Below, one piece after another: positions 10,211-17,912 of a DNA stretch of 64,000 nucleotides. Positions within the stretch are counted from its first letter, which is position 1, and every line of letters begins with the position of its first letter. Source of the stretch: Methylobacterium phyllostachyos (GTDB lineage: Bacteria > Pseudomonadota > Alphaproteobacteria > Rhizobiales > Beijerinckiaceae); contig NZ_FNHS01000005.1 in NCBI RefSeq assembly GCF_900103445.1, positions 1 through 64,000 on the forward strand. The letters are read 5' to 3'. The position numbers and the translations under genes were made by a program. The notes under the pieces are model-generated. The model made no database searches and was not told where the DNA came from. It saw only the letters and a list, made by a program, of their open reading frames with translations.

Positions 10211-10311
10211 CCCGGTGCCCCTGCACCGCTTGCCGAGGCAAGGCGTGAGACTTGTGCAAAGCGAAATCCTACAGGATCGTGTTGAAGCACGCGCCCCGAG
10301 GAGAGGACTTG

Positions 10312-10497
10312 GTGAAAAACGTTGCTGCTTTCACGTTCGACGTGACGTTGCCGGCCGTAGGCGCCGGCTTCCTTTCTGCGATCCTTTTTCGCCCCGATGG
10401 CATGCAAGCCGGCGTAACGCCCATGTGGATTGGTGGGATCGGCATCGCGGTCGGGATGATTCTCGCCGGCGTCGTGTGCTGGCAGCGGCCGCGATAG
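10312..10497 (+). CDS. Small two-pass membrane protein, 61 residues
   Basis: GTG 10312 has GGAGAGGA 4 nt upstream (10300-10307), so I prefer it to an in-frame ATG 60 nt earlier. Two hydrophobic segments (about residues 10-25 and 34-54: GGIGIAVGMILAGVVCW) flank a short loop. It could be a phage holin-like or unrelated small membrane protein. It is the only intact plus-strand gene in the left part of the remnant. Confidence 0.58.
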   Translation: MKNVAAFTFDVTLPAVGAGFLSAILFRPDGMQAGVTPMWIGGIGIAVGMILAGVVCWQRPR

Positions 10498-10532
10498 CTT
10501 CATCGACCGCCCAGGGTCGGAAGGAGCAACGC

Positions 10533-10979
10533 TCAGAGCCGGATCTCCGGCCATTCGGCAGCCACAACACTGCGCGGCGGCTTCACGAGGCTGGGTATCC
10601 GACAGGCGCCGAGGAATGTCCGGTCGCGCGCCCAGGCCTGGAACGTGTGCGTGCCGCGGCGGAGCATCCGGCCGATCCGTACCGCAGAGAATTTAGGAGC
10701 GTGGTTCCCTCGGAACTGATTGCAGAATTCGTCGGCTGCCGCGAGGTTCGCCGGATCGTCCGTGCCGCCGTCGCAGCGCGGCACGACGTGCTCGGCTGTG
10801 ACCGTGCGCATCGCGATGATCCGCCTGCGGTGCCACGCCTTGCCGTCGGTGCTGATCAGCGCGTCGGCAAGGGCTCGGCTCGCATGGCGCGGCAGCATCC
10901 GGAAACCGCACCAGCAGCAGCACCAGTTCTGCGCTTCGGCGAGGCGTTGGACGGTGGCGGTGGAGACCGCGCCGATCAG
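10533..10979 (-). CDS. HNH endonuclease-like protein
   Basis: About 148 residues. Visible: CCWC zinc-type pair near the N-terminus, TAEHVVPRCDGGTDDPANL holding the HNH histidines and asparagine, and FCNQFRGNHAP in place of the second CxxCN knuckle (the first of those cysteines is replaced). Phage HNH proteins of this size often sit near packaging genes. No ATG or GTG is available near the start of good sequence; a CTG at 10979, overlapping the stop of the frame upstream, is the likeliest start. The frame is open far upstream but that part is noise. Activity uncertain. Confidence 0.68.
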   Translation of the reverse strand: MIGAVSTATVQRLAEAQNWCCCWCGFRMLPRHASRALADALISTDGKAWHRRRIIAMRTVTAEHVVPRCDGGTDDPANLAAADEFCNQFRGNHAPKFSAVRIGRMLRRGTHTFQAWARDRTFLGACRIPSLVKPPRSVVAAEWPEIRL

Positions 10980-11211
10980 AACGGAATCCGGTCGTCCTCG
11001 GGATCCGCGTCCGGATGCGGCAGGGCGAGGTGCGCCGGCGGTTTGTAGGGCCTGTTCGAAGCCAGCGCGAGCCGACGAGCCCGACGAGGCAACCGACGCT
11101 GACGCCGAGGCGGTGAGCGAGGACGACCCGGACGAGGCCGTGCCTCTCGAGGATGGCTCGCAGATCCGGCTTGGCCGCTTCGTGTCGAGCAGTCTCGAAG
11201 GATGTAATTTT
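10976..11211 (-). pseudogene. Degraded reading frame upstream of the HNH gene
   Basis: Two stretches look protein-like but lie in different frames: ITSFETARHEAAKPDLRAIL followed by ERHGLVRVVLAHRLGV, then LASNRPYKPPAHLALPHPD ending at TGA 10976-10978. A frameshift about 11050-11080 would join them. No start codon fits. Probably a remnant of the gene that preceded the HNH nuclease. Confidence 0.32.
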
Positions 11212-11404
11212 GCGGCACTGAGCGAAGAGCTGCCGATACGTGAAGATGCTTTCGACCCCGATGCACTTAAATCTGGAGGACGAGGCGGCCCCGACGCACC
11301 GTCCCCGGAGAACAAAGCGCAAGGCCGCCTGAACCAGCAAACGATTCGGCAGGCACGGAACCCTCGTCCGATAGGACAGTCGAACCCGACATCCGCCGTA
11401 GCGC

Positions 11405-11599
11405 ATGATGACCAAGTCGAGAGAGTTCTACATCCAGGATGGCGGCGAGCGCAGGGACGCGCCGCTGCACGACCCCATCCTCGACAACGAGGCGGCCGAG
11501 ATTGCCGTGATGCGCATGACGCGCGAGCGGCTGATCGCCCAGGGCGAAGATCCGGAGCTGATGAAGCGGTTCTATCCGCTGCCCGAGGACAAGGCCTAG
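11405..11599 (+). CDS. Small hypothetical protein, 64 residues
   Basis: Starts at one of two adjacent ATGs (11405, 11408) and ends with TAG. Acidic, hydrophilic, with a clear helix (ILDNEAAEIAVMRMTRERLI) and the ending MKRFYPLPEDKA. No strong ribosome-binding site. Composition is unlike the antisense frames, which supports coding. Unknown family; within the prophage remnant. Confidence 0.52.
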   Translation: MMTKSREFYIQDGGERRDAPLHDPILDNEAAEIAVMRMTRERLIAQGEDPELMKRFYPLPEDKA

Positions 11600-11654
11600 A
11601 CCGCGCCGGCAGGCCTGCGGGCCGCGAACGGGCCGCGTACCACGGTGTTTGCCC

Positions 11655-11841
11655 ATGCCCGATTCGGTGAACGACGCGATCCTCGAAGCCCAGGTCGGCC
11701 ACGCGGTCGGCCTGCTGTTCCGAAGGGCGGGCTCGCGATCGACCGGTTCGTGGACCCTCCGGCCACGCCTACATGCTGCCCTCACCGAAGCCTGACGATC
11801 CGTGCCCCGGCGCGGCCATCGGCCGGCAGCCATGGCGCTGA
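11655..11841 (+). pseudogene. Small prophage gene broken by two frameshifts
   Basis: The N-terminal part (MPDSVNDAILEAQVGHAVGL) starts at ATG 11655. Good sequence then moves to a second frame (KGGLAIDRFVDPP, about 11725-11765) and a third (GHAYMLPSPKPDDPCPGAA) that ends at TGA 11839-11841, overlapping the next ATG. Joined, it gives a compact protein of about 62 residues. Two separate indels are needed, so this is decay rather than programmed shifting. Confidence 0.6.
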
Positions 11842-12087
11842 CCGGCCTCTCCCGCGCTGGGGCGGAAAGAGCCCACCAGGAAGCTCAAGAAGGTCTACGA
11901 CACTGAGGCCGAGATCCCGGAGGAGGCCGCAGCCTTCTACGAGGCGCGCGCCCCCAACCTGCGCACGGTCCGCGCGACCTATGAGGCCAACCGGGTGTCG
12001 CTCGACATCTCCCGCGAGCCGTTCACCGCCGAGCCGATGCCGGCCGGGCGGATGACGGCGAGCCGCTTTCCGGGGCTGCACAGCTAG
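11832..12087 (+). pseudogene. Prophage gene with one extra base
   Basis: ATG 11832 begins MALTGLSR. Removing one G from the CGCGCTGGG at about 11853-11861 puts the rest in one good frame (LGRKEPTRKLKKVYD, EEAAAFYEARAP, SREPFTAEPMPAGRMTA) to TAG 12085-12087, about 84 residues. The next gene, an NlpC-like peptidase, starts 4 nt later. Unshifted, translation stops after 24 residues. Family unknown; helical, charged. Confidence 0.62.
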
Positions 12088-12091
12088 CGCC

Positions 12092-12463
12092 ATGCCCTGG
12101 TCGAACCCCTACAGCGGCCTGCCCTGGCGGGAGCGCGGCCTCACGCGCGAGGGCATCGCGTGCTGGGGGCTGTGCCGGCTCGTCTACGCCGAGCTGCTCG
12201 GCATCGCCGTGCCGGACTACGCCGCCGTGGGCGCCTCGCTGGGGGAGCGGGCCGAGGTCGCGGCAATGTTCGCCGGCGGCACGATGCAAGAACCGTGGGC
12301 GAGCATCCCCGAGATTGAGGCGCGGCCCTTCGACATCGCCGTGTTTCGCCGCGCCGGACTCGACGTGCATGCCGGCATCGTCACGCAGCCGGGTCGCATG
12401 CTGCACATCACGGCCGGCCACGACAGCGCGATCGTGGCCTATGCGGCTGGGCGCTGGCGATGA
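12092..12463 (+). CDS. NlpC/P60-like phage tail peptidase
   Basis: 123 residues. The order of motifs fits phage-tail NlpC/P60 cysteine peptidases, which cut peptidoglycan cross-links at DNA entry: GIACWGLCRLVYAELLGI (nucleophilic cysteine at residue 24 in the CWGL motif), FDIAVFRRAGLDVHAGIV (active-site histidine), and GRMLHITAGHDSAIV. The residue before the cysteine is alanine where aspartate is usual. The open frame is intact. It is followed by a 4-nt overlapping tail-type frame, the usual order in phage and gene-transfer-agent tail modules. Confidence 0.7.
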   Translation: MPWSNPYSGLPWRERGLTREGIACWGLCRLVYAELLGIAVPDYAAVGASLGERAEVAAMFAGGTMQEPWASIPEIEARPFDIAVFRRAGLDVHAGIVTQPGRMLHITAGHDSAIVAYAAGRWR

Positions 12464-12525
12464 TCACCTGGGTCGGCGTGGTCGCGCCGAAGCTGGGTCT
12501 TCAGGTCGAGGTGTGGCCGCGCTGA
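12460..12525 (+). CDS. Short coupled frame after the NlpC gene, 21 residues
   Basis: ATG 12460 overlaps the stop of the peptidase gene. It encodes MITWVGVVAPKLGLQVEVWP and one more residue before TGA. Either a tiny peptide or, more likely, the stub of a deleted tail gene that used to follow the peptidase. Confidence 0.35.
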   Translation: MITWVGVVAPKLGLQVEVWPR

Positions 12526-12560
12526 AGGGCATGCCGGCCGAGCTGTGATCGCGGCTCACC

Positions 12561-12908
12561 GTGGGCATCGGCACCTACATGCTGGCGCACCTGATCGAGC
12601 GCGTGGAAGCCACGGGCCGTCAGATGGACGTGCTGGGAGGCAAGCTCGAACGGATGGGCAAGAAGCTGGCGGGCGTGGCCTCCCGGCGGGACATCGAACT
12701 TTTCGTGGCGCGCGAGGAGATCGAGCGGCGGATCGACAAGGCGGTGGACGGCGCGAAGCTTGAGGCTCTGCGGGGCTTGGCTGAGGTGAACGGGCAGGCG
12801 CGGACCCTGTACCGGGTCGGCTGGGGGCTAGCCTCGGCGGCGCTGATGGCGTTCGGGGGATCGTGTTGGCGAAGGTCGGGCGGGCGCCGCACTAACTATC
12901 CGGCTTGA
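12561..12908 (+). CDS. Helical protein with a C-terminal membrane segment, probably frameshifted at its end
   Basis: From GTG 12561: a helical, charged body (HLIERVEATGRQMDVLGGKL, FVAREEIERRIDKAV) and a hydrophobic end (GWGLASAALMAFG). The annotated frame then adds a basic tail. Inserting one G in the GGGGG run near 12856 would instead give IVLAKVGRAPH and stop at 12893-12895, completing a normal membrane helix. The body resembles small phage-encoded proteins with a coiled coil and membrane anchor; function unknown. Confidence 0.5.
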   Translation: MGIGTYMLAHLIERVEATGRQMDVLGGKLERMGKKLAGVASRRDIELFVAREEIERRIDKAVDGAKLEALRGLAEVNGQARTLYRVGWGLASAALMAFGGSCWRRSGGRRTNYPA

Positions 12909-13471
12909 GCTCACCGGATACCGAGGGATGCCCCGGCTCAAAGCGCGGTGGTACTGACGCCTGCAGGGCTGGTGAGCCAGCGGGAGCGGAACACGAAGTC
13001 CGAGATGCGCACGCCGCGCTACACGATGCCGGTCGAGGCGCTGGCGGTTGCCCGGGCATGAGGGCTGAGCCGTCGAGCGTCGGTTGTCTCGCTTCGGGCG
13101 GGTTTCTGCCGATCGACTTTCGAGGGTCGAATTTGAGGATGCCGACGTTTTACGCTCATCATGAGCTTATCGAAAGTCGATGGGTTGGTCTTGTTGGCGC
13201 GATGTACGAGAGCCAACGTCGCTGCATTCCTGCTGTAAACACGTGAAACACAATTCTCGACGACATTTGACGAGAAACAATATTTTTCCGACGCGGCTGC
13301 GGCGGTTCACGCTGGTCAACAGAGATAACCGGCGGTCGTCAGCAGTCAAATCACCTCGGTTTTGAATCACGCTGGGCGGTGAAGCTGCACGCGCCAACGG
13401 TCTTGCTGTACGCCGAGCTTTGCCATAGCCAACATTCAGATGCGTCCGAATTTTAGCAAATTTTTTGAACT
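12909..13471. other. Intergenic region between prophage remnant and ABC exporter
   Basis: No convincing gene. The composition falls towards AT in its second half, which would suit a promoter for the export operon, but no box is clear. It contains the 12-bp inverted repeat described separately at 13112-13181. Confidence 0.4.
13112..13181. repeat. 12-bp perfect inverted repeat, 46-nt spacer
   Basis: ATCGACTTTCGA at 13112-13123 is repeated inverted at 13170-13181. A near-palindrome (GCTCATCATGAGC) lies just inside the right arm. It sits beyond the end of the prophage remnant and could be a recombination scar, a mobile-element end or a regulatory stem. Confidence 0.5.
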
Positions 13472-14176
13472 ATGAAAATAATCATGGCGTTAATTTCAGT
13501 AAAATCCGTCGATAAATCTTACGCTGGTCGCTCGGGATTGATCTCTGTTCTAACGGAAGTCAATCTCGACATCCTGCATGGGGAGCTTTGTGCCCTGATG
13601 GGGGCCTCCGGGTCCGGCAAGACCACGCTGATGAACCTGGTCGGCCTGCTGGACCGCCCCTGTCACGGCGAGATCCACCTGGGTGGCGTGCCGACGGCAA
13701 ACCTGCGCGACGACGCGCTGGCCGCCCTGCGCAACCGCCAGATCGGCTTCGTCTTCCAGGCGTTCCACCTGCTGCCCCGCCTGTCGGCTCTGGACAATGT
13801 CGCCCTTCCGCTCCTGTATCGCGGCCTCGGGAAGCGCCTGCGCCGGGCGCGGGCCGCGGAGGCGCTGCACAAGGTCGGGCTCGCGGACCGCGCATCCCAT
13901 CGGCCGGACGAGCTGTCCGGCGGCCAGCGTCAGCGCGTCGCGATTGCGCGGGCGCTCGTCGGCGAACCGACGCTGCTGCTGGCCGACGAACCGACCGGCA
14001 ACCTCGACAGCCGGGCGGCCGACGACATCATGGACCTGTTCCTCACCCTCAATCGGGATCTCGGCGTCACCATCCTGATCGTGACCCACGATCCTACCGT
14101 GGCCGCGCGCTGCCCGCGCCGCATCGTCATGCGCGATGGCCGGGTTCTCGACGATACGGGCGTCCTGCCCACATGA
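13472..14176 (+). CDS. MacB/LolD-type ABC transporter ATP-binding protein
   Basis: ATPase subunit of an export ABC system, 234 residues; a second ATG at 13484 is possible. Walker A GASGSGKTT, Q-loop in FVFQAFHLLPRL, signature LSGGQRQR, Walker B LLLADEPTGNLD, and the H-loop histidine in IVTHDP. The EPTGNLD wording and length are those of the MacB/LolD/FtsE class that works with FtsX-like permeases by mechanotransmission. Overlaps the permease by ATGA. The ORF begins in AT-rich DNA, so the first codons look less GC-rich than the rest. Confidence 0.93.
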   Translation: MKIIMALISVKSVDKSYAGRSGLISVLTEVNLDILHGELCALMGASGSGKTTLMNLVGLLDRPCHGEIHLGGVPTANLRDDALAALRNRQIGFVFQAFHLLPRLSALDNVALPLLYRGLGKRLRRARAAEALHKVGLADRASHRPDELSGGQRQRVAIARALVGEPTLLLADEPTGNLDSRAADDIMDLFLTLNRDLGVTILIVTHDPTVAARCPRRIVMRDGRVLDDTGVLPT

Positions 14177-15369
14177 CGGAAGTGAGCAAGGCGCGGCTGC
14201 GCGAGGTCGTGCGCGAAGGCGCCGGTAATCTCCGGGCGCTCGGAGCGCGGGCCCTGCTGGCGCTCACCGGCATCGCGGTCGGCACCGCCGCGGTGATCGC
14301 GATCCTGCATGTCGGCCACAATGCCCGCGCCGAGGCGATGCGGCAGTTCGAGGCGCTGGGCACCGACCTCGTGAGCCTCACCCCGCGCGGCGACAACCAC
14401 GATGTCCCGGACCTGCCGCCCGAGGCGATGCGCACCCTGCCCGCGCGCCGGCTCGGCCTGTCCGAGGCCATCCCGATCGTCTCCGGCAGCGCCTCGCTGC
14501 GCGTTGGGCGGGCTTCGCTCTACACCGCCCTGATCGCCGCCGACGCGGCACTCTACGGCTTCCTCAAGGCCCCCGTCGTGGCGGGGCGCCGGACGTCGGA
14601 TCTCGACGGCGCCGCGCCCTTCGTGGTCCTGGGGGCCGACGTGGCGCGGGATGCGGCGGCCTCCGGAAGACCCGTCCGCATCGGCGATCCCGTGACGGTG
14701 AACGATCAGGTGCTGACCGTGATCGGCATCCTCGGGCCGGCGTTCCGGAGCCCGCTGCTGGGCGTCGACCTGAACCGGGCGGCGGTGATCCCGTTCCAGG
14801 CCGCGCGGCGGGTGATGCCGGACGCGAAGATCACCAGCGTGGCGGCGCGCCTCGCCCCGGGCGCGGACGACCGGGCGACGGCCCGGCGCGTGACCGATTA
14901 TTGTCGCCTGCTGCTTCGTACCGGCAGCGTCGACGTCCAGACCGCCCGGCAGCTGATCGACGGGCTGGAGACGCAGATGCGGATCTATGCCCTGCTGCTG
15001 ATCGGCATCGGCACCACGTCGCTGGTGGTCGGCGGGGTCGGCGTCATGAACGTGATGCTGATGAGCCTGATGGAGCGGCGCCGCGAGATCGGCCTGCGCC
15101 GGGCGATCGGGGCGCGCCGCCGCGACATCACCGCCCTGTTCCTCACCGAGGCGCTGCTCCTTTCGGCTGTCGGCTCCCTGCTGGGGACGGGCCTCGGCAC
15201 CGTCGCCGGCTGGATCTTTGCGCGCGCGTCGGGCTGGCCGTTCCAGCCGGCGCCGCTGGCGCTGCCGCTCGGCGCCGGCATGGCGGCGACGGTCGGCCTG
15301 TTCTTCGGCCTCTATCCCGCTCTCAAGGCCGCCCGGCTCGACCCGATCGCCGCCCTGCGCGCCGAGTGA
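14173..15369 (+). CDS. MacB-type ABC permease (FtsX fold)
   Basis: 398 residues from ATG 14173. N-terminal transmembrane helix (about 22-45), a large periplasmic domain of about 225 residues, then three transmembrane helices in the C-terminal FtsX domain. These include VVGGVGVMNVMLMSLMERR, REIGLRRAIGARRRDI and a final PALKAARLDPIAAL, all hallmarks of MacB/LolC permeases. ATPase and permease are separate polypeptides here, unlike E. coli MacB. No adaptor follows directly; the TolC- and MacA-like genes come 3.7 kb downstream on the same strand. Confidence 0.93.
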   Translation: MTEVSKARLREVVREGAGNLRALGARALLALTGIAVGTAAVIAILHVGHNARAEAMRQFEALGTDLVSLTPRGDNHDVPDLPPEAMRTLPARRLGLSEAIPIVSGSASLRVGRASLYTALIAADAALYGFLKAPVVAGRRTSDLDGAAPFVVLGADVARDAAASGRPVRIGDPVTVNDQVLTVIGILGPAFRSPLLGVDLNRAAVIPFQAARRVMPDAKITSVAARLAPGADDRATARRVTDYCRLLLRTGSVDVQTARQLIDGLETQMRIYALLLIGIGTTSLVVGGVGVMNVMLMSLMERRREIGLRRAIGARRRDITALFLTEALLLSAVGSLLGTGLGTVAGWIFARASGWPFQPAPLALPLGAGMAATVGLFFGLYPALKAARLDPIAALRAE

Positions 15370-15923
15370 GGCGGAGGCTGGGCCGGCGGCTCGGCGCGCG
15401 CGGCCACGAACTGCGCCAGATCTCCAAACCCCGCCCTCATCCTGAGGTGCCGAAGCGAAGCGGAGACCTCGAAGGAGACATCCAGAGAGCACTGTGCCTC
15501 CTGGAGGACGCCTTCGAAGCGGCCGCGCCGTTCCCTGGCTTGGAGGCAGTGGTTGAAACGTCCGCGCCGGATCGGCCCCGACGGCGGGGCCACCGAAATG
15601 AGATCGCGATCGCTCCCGCTTGAAATAAAGAATTTTCTGGAACGGCTCAAGCATTCGAGCCGATGATCGAACCTCAGCGAGGATTTTGTTCAGATGCAAC
15701 TTTCTGTTGGTTGACCTCAGGTCGCACTTTTGTTCTGCTGGACAGGCTGGAGCATGAAGCTCGGCGCCGAAGGTCTACGGGATACCGCGACCTCCCCGGA
15801 TCCGTGGGGCGATGCAGCCTCCACGATCCCGCGCAGATCAGCCGATCGACAGTCTAGGCACGCTGACCGGCTGTTCATCTCACAACACATGCGTTTCCGC
15901 ATACGCAGCAGGGGGATTCGAAC
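15370..15923. other. Intergenic region with a Rhizobiales-type repeat
   Basis: No gene seen. About 15430-15520 contains the phrase CCTCATCCTGAGGTG followed by AGCGGAGACCTCGAAGGA, the form of an intergenic repeat often met in Rhizobiales genomes. The remainder is moderately AT-rich and leads into the secreted-protein gene. Confidence 0.4.
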
Positions 15924-16448
15924 ATGCGTGCGTTCATATTCAGTGCAGCTGGCTTGTTGAGCGCTCTGTGTCTGAGCAGCCCGGCCATGGCTCAGAACAG
16001 AAACAAGATTACTATAAATCTGTACAATAAAGCTGATCACTCCTTTGGTCTCCATGACGTGGCGTCAATGCCGACGGCCAAGGATTGGAGTTGGAGTCCA
16101 GAGACGGTCAAACCTGGGGGCACAGGCAAGTTCGAAGCCTATTGGGATGACAATCAAGGACAGTCTGTTACACTTGAAGTCTCAGGAAGGACACCAGATC
16201 CATACTCATGCCCTGTTTCGTGTGCAATTACAGTCAAAATGCCTCTGTACGACGCAACATCGGAAGGTTTGAAATGTTCACAAACAAAACCCACTGTAGA
16301 ATTCAAAACAACCAGCAACAATAATGTGTGCGGCAATGTTAAATGTAAATATGACTCGGACAAGGTTTCTCCTCTCGACACAGAAAATTGTAATTTTACG
16401 TTGAATGCAAAATTTACTAATCCTAACCGGATAGGACAAGAGGATTAA
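15924..16448 (+). CDS. Secreted cysteine-rich protein of unknown function
   Basis: 174 residues with a clear Sec signal peptide (residues 1-23, cleavage after SSPAMA). The mature part has six cysteines, spaced for three disulfides (YSCPVSC, LKC, NVCGNVKC, NCNF). It also has a beta-rich pattern (KITINLYNKADHSFGLHD, GQSVTLEVSGR) and the conserved look of a small periplasmic or exported beta-sandwich. GC is far lower than its neighbours and asparagine/lysine codons are common, suggesting foreign origin. GGGGGA lies upstream of the ATG. It lies between the ABC pair and the two paralogues of the export cluster. Confidence 0.78.
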   Translation: MRAFIFSAAGLLSALCLSSPAMAQNRNKITINLYNKADHSFGLHDVASMPTAKDWSWSPETVKPGGTGKFEAYWDDNQGQSVTLEVSGRTPDPYSCPVSCAITVKMPLYDATSEGLKCSQTKPTVEFKTTSNNNVCGNVKCKYDSDKVSPLDTENCNFTLNAKFTNPNRIGQED

Positions 16449-16780
16449 CGTTATATTAATTTTAAAATCTTGGTGGTATAACATATTCGCAAATGAAAAA
16501 TAAAATGACCCATTGTATACTTGGGTGATTCTGGGGCTTGGCGCAAAATGGATATTGAGTAGCACTGCAAATGTGATCAAATTCTTGATTGCGGCAGTCC
16601 CTCATCGTGTATCTCTGCCTAAATACGCTCAATGTAGATTTTTTTAATCCGCTTTGTTTGACATCAAAGTTTTTGATTGAAATTAGATTTATGTCTATTG
16701 AATATCTAGAAAAGTACTCAAAATCAATTAATAGAAAATATCAGAAATTTGCCGTGATATCAATCTGATAGGAGTGCAAC
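16449..16780. other. AT-rich intergenic region
   Basis: Markedly AT-rich; no gene on either strand. It probably carries the promoter for the paralogue pair downstream. The low GC matches the preceding secreted-protein gene, so both may have arrived together. Confidence 0.4.
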
Positions 16781-17782
16781 ATGGTATCCGCAGTTTCTTC
16801 TTCCTCGGCGGCACTGAAAGTCCTGCGGACGCAGGTGCTGGAACGCGTGGCATCTGGGCCGCAGGACCAGGATCCGCTCCAGCGTTTCCTCGATCCGCGG
16901 TCGGTCCGGGCACTGGCTCCCCAATCGTTCGATGCTCTGCTGAAGCTGAAAACCGAGCTTCGCCGGGAACCGGTGCAGGGCCTGCAGGCTCAGGAGGGCG
17001 TGTCTCTGCCGCCCCGTGGTGGCAAACCAGGACATTCGGGCAAGCTAGCCTGGGAGAACGAAGGCACGTCGGTCCAGACGTCGAATCTGGACCGGTGGGC
17101 CGAGGGTATAGAACGCCTGAAGGCTCGCACATCAGAGCGCCCAGACAGCCCGCTGTTGCCTTGGAACTCGCCCGACGTCATTCAGCAATTGAGGGACATG
17201 GACAAGCATGGCGCCATCTCATCATCGCGCGAGCGTGCGTTTCTCGCCAGCGATGCGGCAATCTACAAAGGCATGGCCGAGACGCCACCGGAGGACGTGG
17301 CGCGGATCAAGGCTAAGGGTGGAGAGATCTGGTACGAAGACAGTCAGTTCTTCGATCGGCGGAGCGACAAGGAATTCTTCCGGGACATCAAGAACTATGC
17401 CCTGTATGGCGGGAGCCTCGATGAGCCGATTGATCCGTCCAATGCGAGGTCTCAGGCCCTGCTGAAAGGTACGGCACAGATCATACGTGGTTCGAGAATT
17501 CAAGATTTTTTTGATCACTACGCCTCATACACAATGTATGCGTACAACTCTGATGCCAATCAATATAAATGGCTCGGCGGATGGGATCGCGACGAAAACA
17601 ACGCGCGTCAAATAATTGATGAACTCCAGAAGACTAATCCCACTATGAAGGTGAGTTCAATTTGGGCAGGCAATGATGTTGCATTCATCCTCTATCCCAA
17701 GACTGACTCGACCACTACTGCCGCTGCTGAAGGCAGGGCCGCTGGGACCATCACGCCGCTCCCAGCTATGCCCGTACATTGA
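16781..17782 (+). CDS. Unknown protein, paralogue 1 of a tandem pair
   Basis: 333 residues from ATG 16781, with AGGAG 6 nt upstream. No signal peptide, membrane segment or cysteine. The N-terminus is serine-rich (MVSAVSSSSAALKVLRTQ). A middle region differs from the second copy, and then a conserved core runs to the end: HGAISSSRERAFLASDAAIY, the PPEDVARIK segment, GEIWYEDSQFFD, LYGGSL, PTMKV and VAFILYPKTD. The tail is a low-complexity threonine/alanine stretch. The core suggests a globular domain of about 220 residues. No family recognised. It lies inside a tripartite-exporter cluster, so it could be a cargo, effector or regulator. Confidence 0.82.
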   Translation: MVSAVSSSSAALKVLRTQVLERVASGPQDQDPLQRFLDPRSVRALAPQSFDALLKLKTELRREPVQGLQAQEGVSLPPRGGKPGHSGKLAWENEGTSVQTSNLDRWAEGIERLKARTSERPDSPLLPWNSPDVIQQLRDMDKHGAISSSRERAFLASDAAIYKGMAETPPEDVARIKAKGGEIWYEDSQFFDRRSDKEFFRDIKNYALYGGSLDEPIDPSNARSQALLKGTAQIIRGSRIQDFFDHYASYTMYAYNSDANQYKWLGGWDRDENNARQIIDELQKTNPTMKVSSIWAGNDVAFILYPKTDSTTTAAAEGRAAGTITPLPAMPVH

Positions 17783-17912
17783 AAGCTGATGCGCGCTTTG
17801 AACCGCCGCAGCGCGGACCCAGTGGCCGCCCAGCGGAGACTATTCAACGCGATATACGGTGTCTCGATCACGATCCGACGACGAAGACCGCTCGACCCGA
17901 CAGGAGCGCGAC

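Larger units (their letters stand above)
8741..12908. mobile_element. Decayed prophage or integrative-element remnant
   Basis: Contains a headless tyrosine integrase, a helix-turn-helix protein, an HNH nuclease, an NlpC/P60-like peptidase and several small phage-type genes, mostly tightly overlapping. At least five frames are broken by indels or truncation. No capsid, portal, terminase or replication gene is present, and I found no att repeats. The flanks are small chromosomal genes on the left and an ABC exporter on the right. Confidence 0.7.

Noticed and set aside
11234..11321. 30-codon plus-strand frame with basic C-terminus
   Set aside because: No ribosome-binding site and too short to judge in a region full of decayed frames.
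10720..11670. Plus-strand frame of 316 residues with an acidic middle
   Set aside because: The acidic stretch is the mirror of arginine-rich reverse-strand DNA; it overlaps the HNH motifs antisense and has no ribosome-binding site.
15912..15922. GGGATTCGAAC, identical to part of a tRNA T-arm, just before the secreted-protein gene; possible att remnant
   Set aside because: Only 11 nt match, no other tRNA sequence around it, and it lies in a plausible ribosome-binding region; most likely chance.
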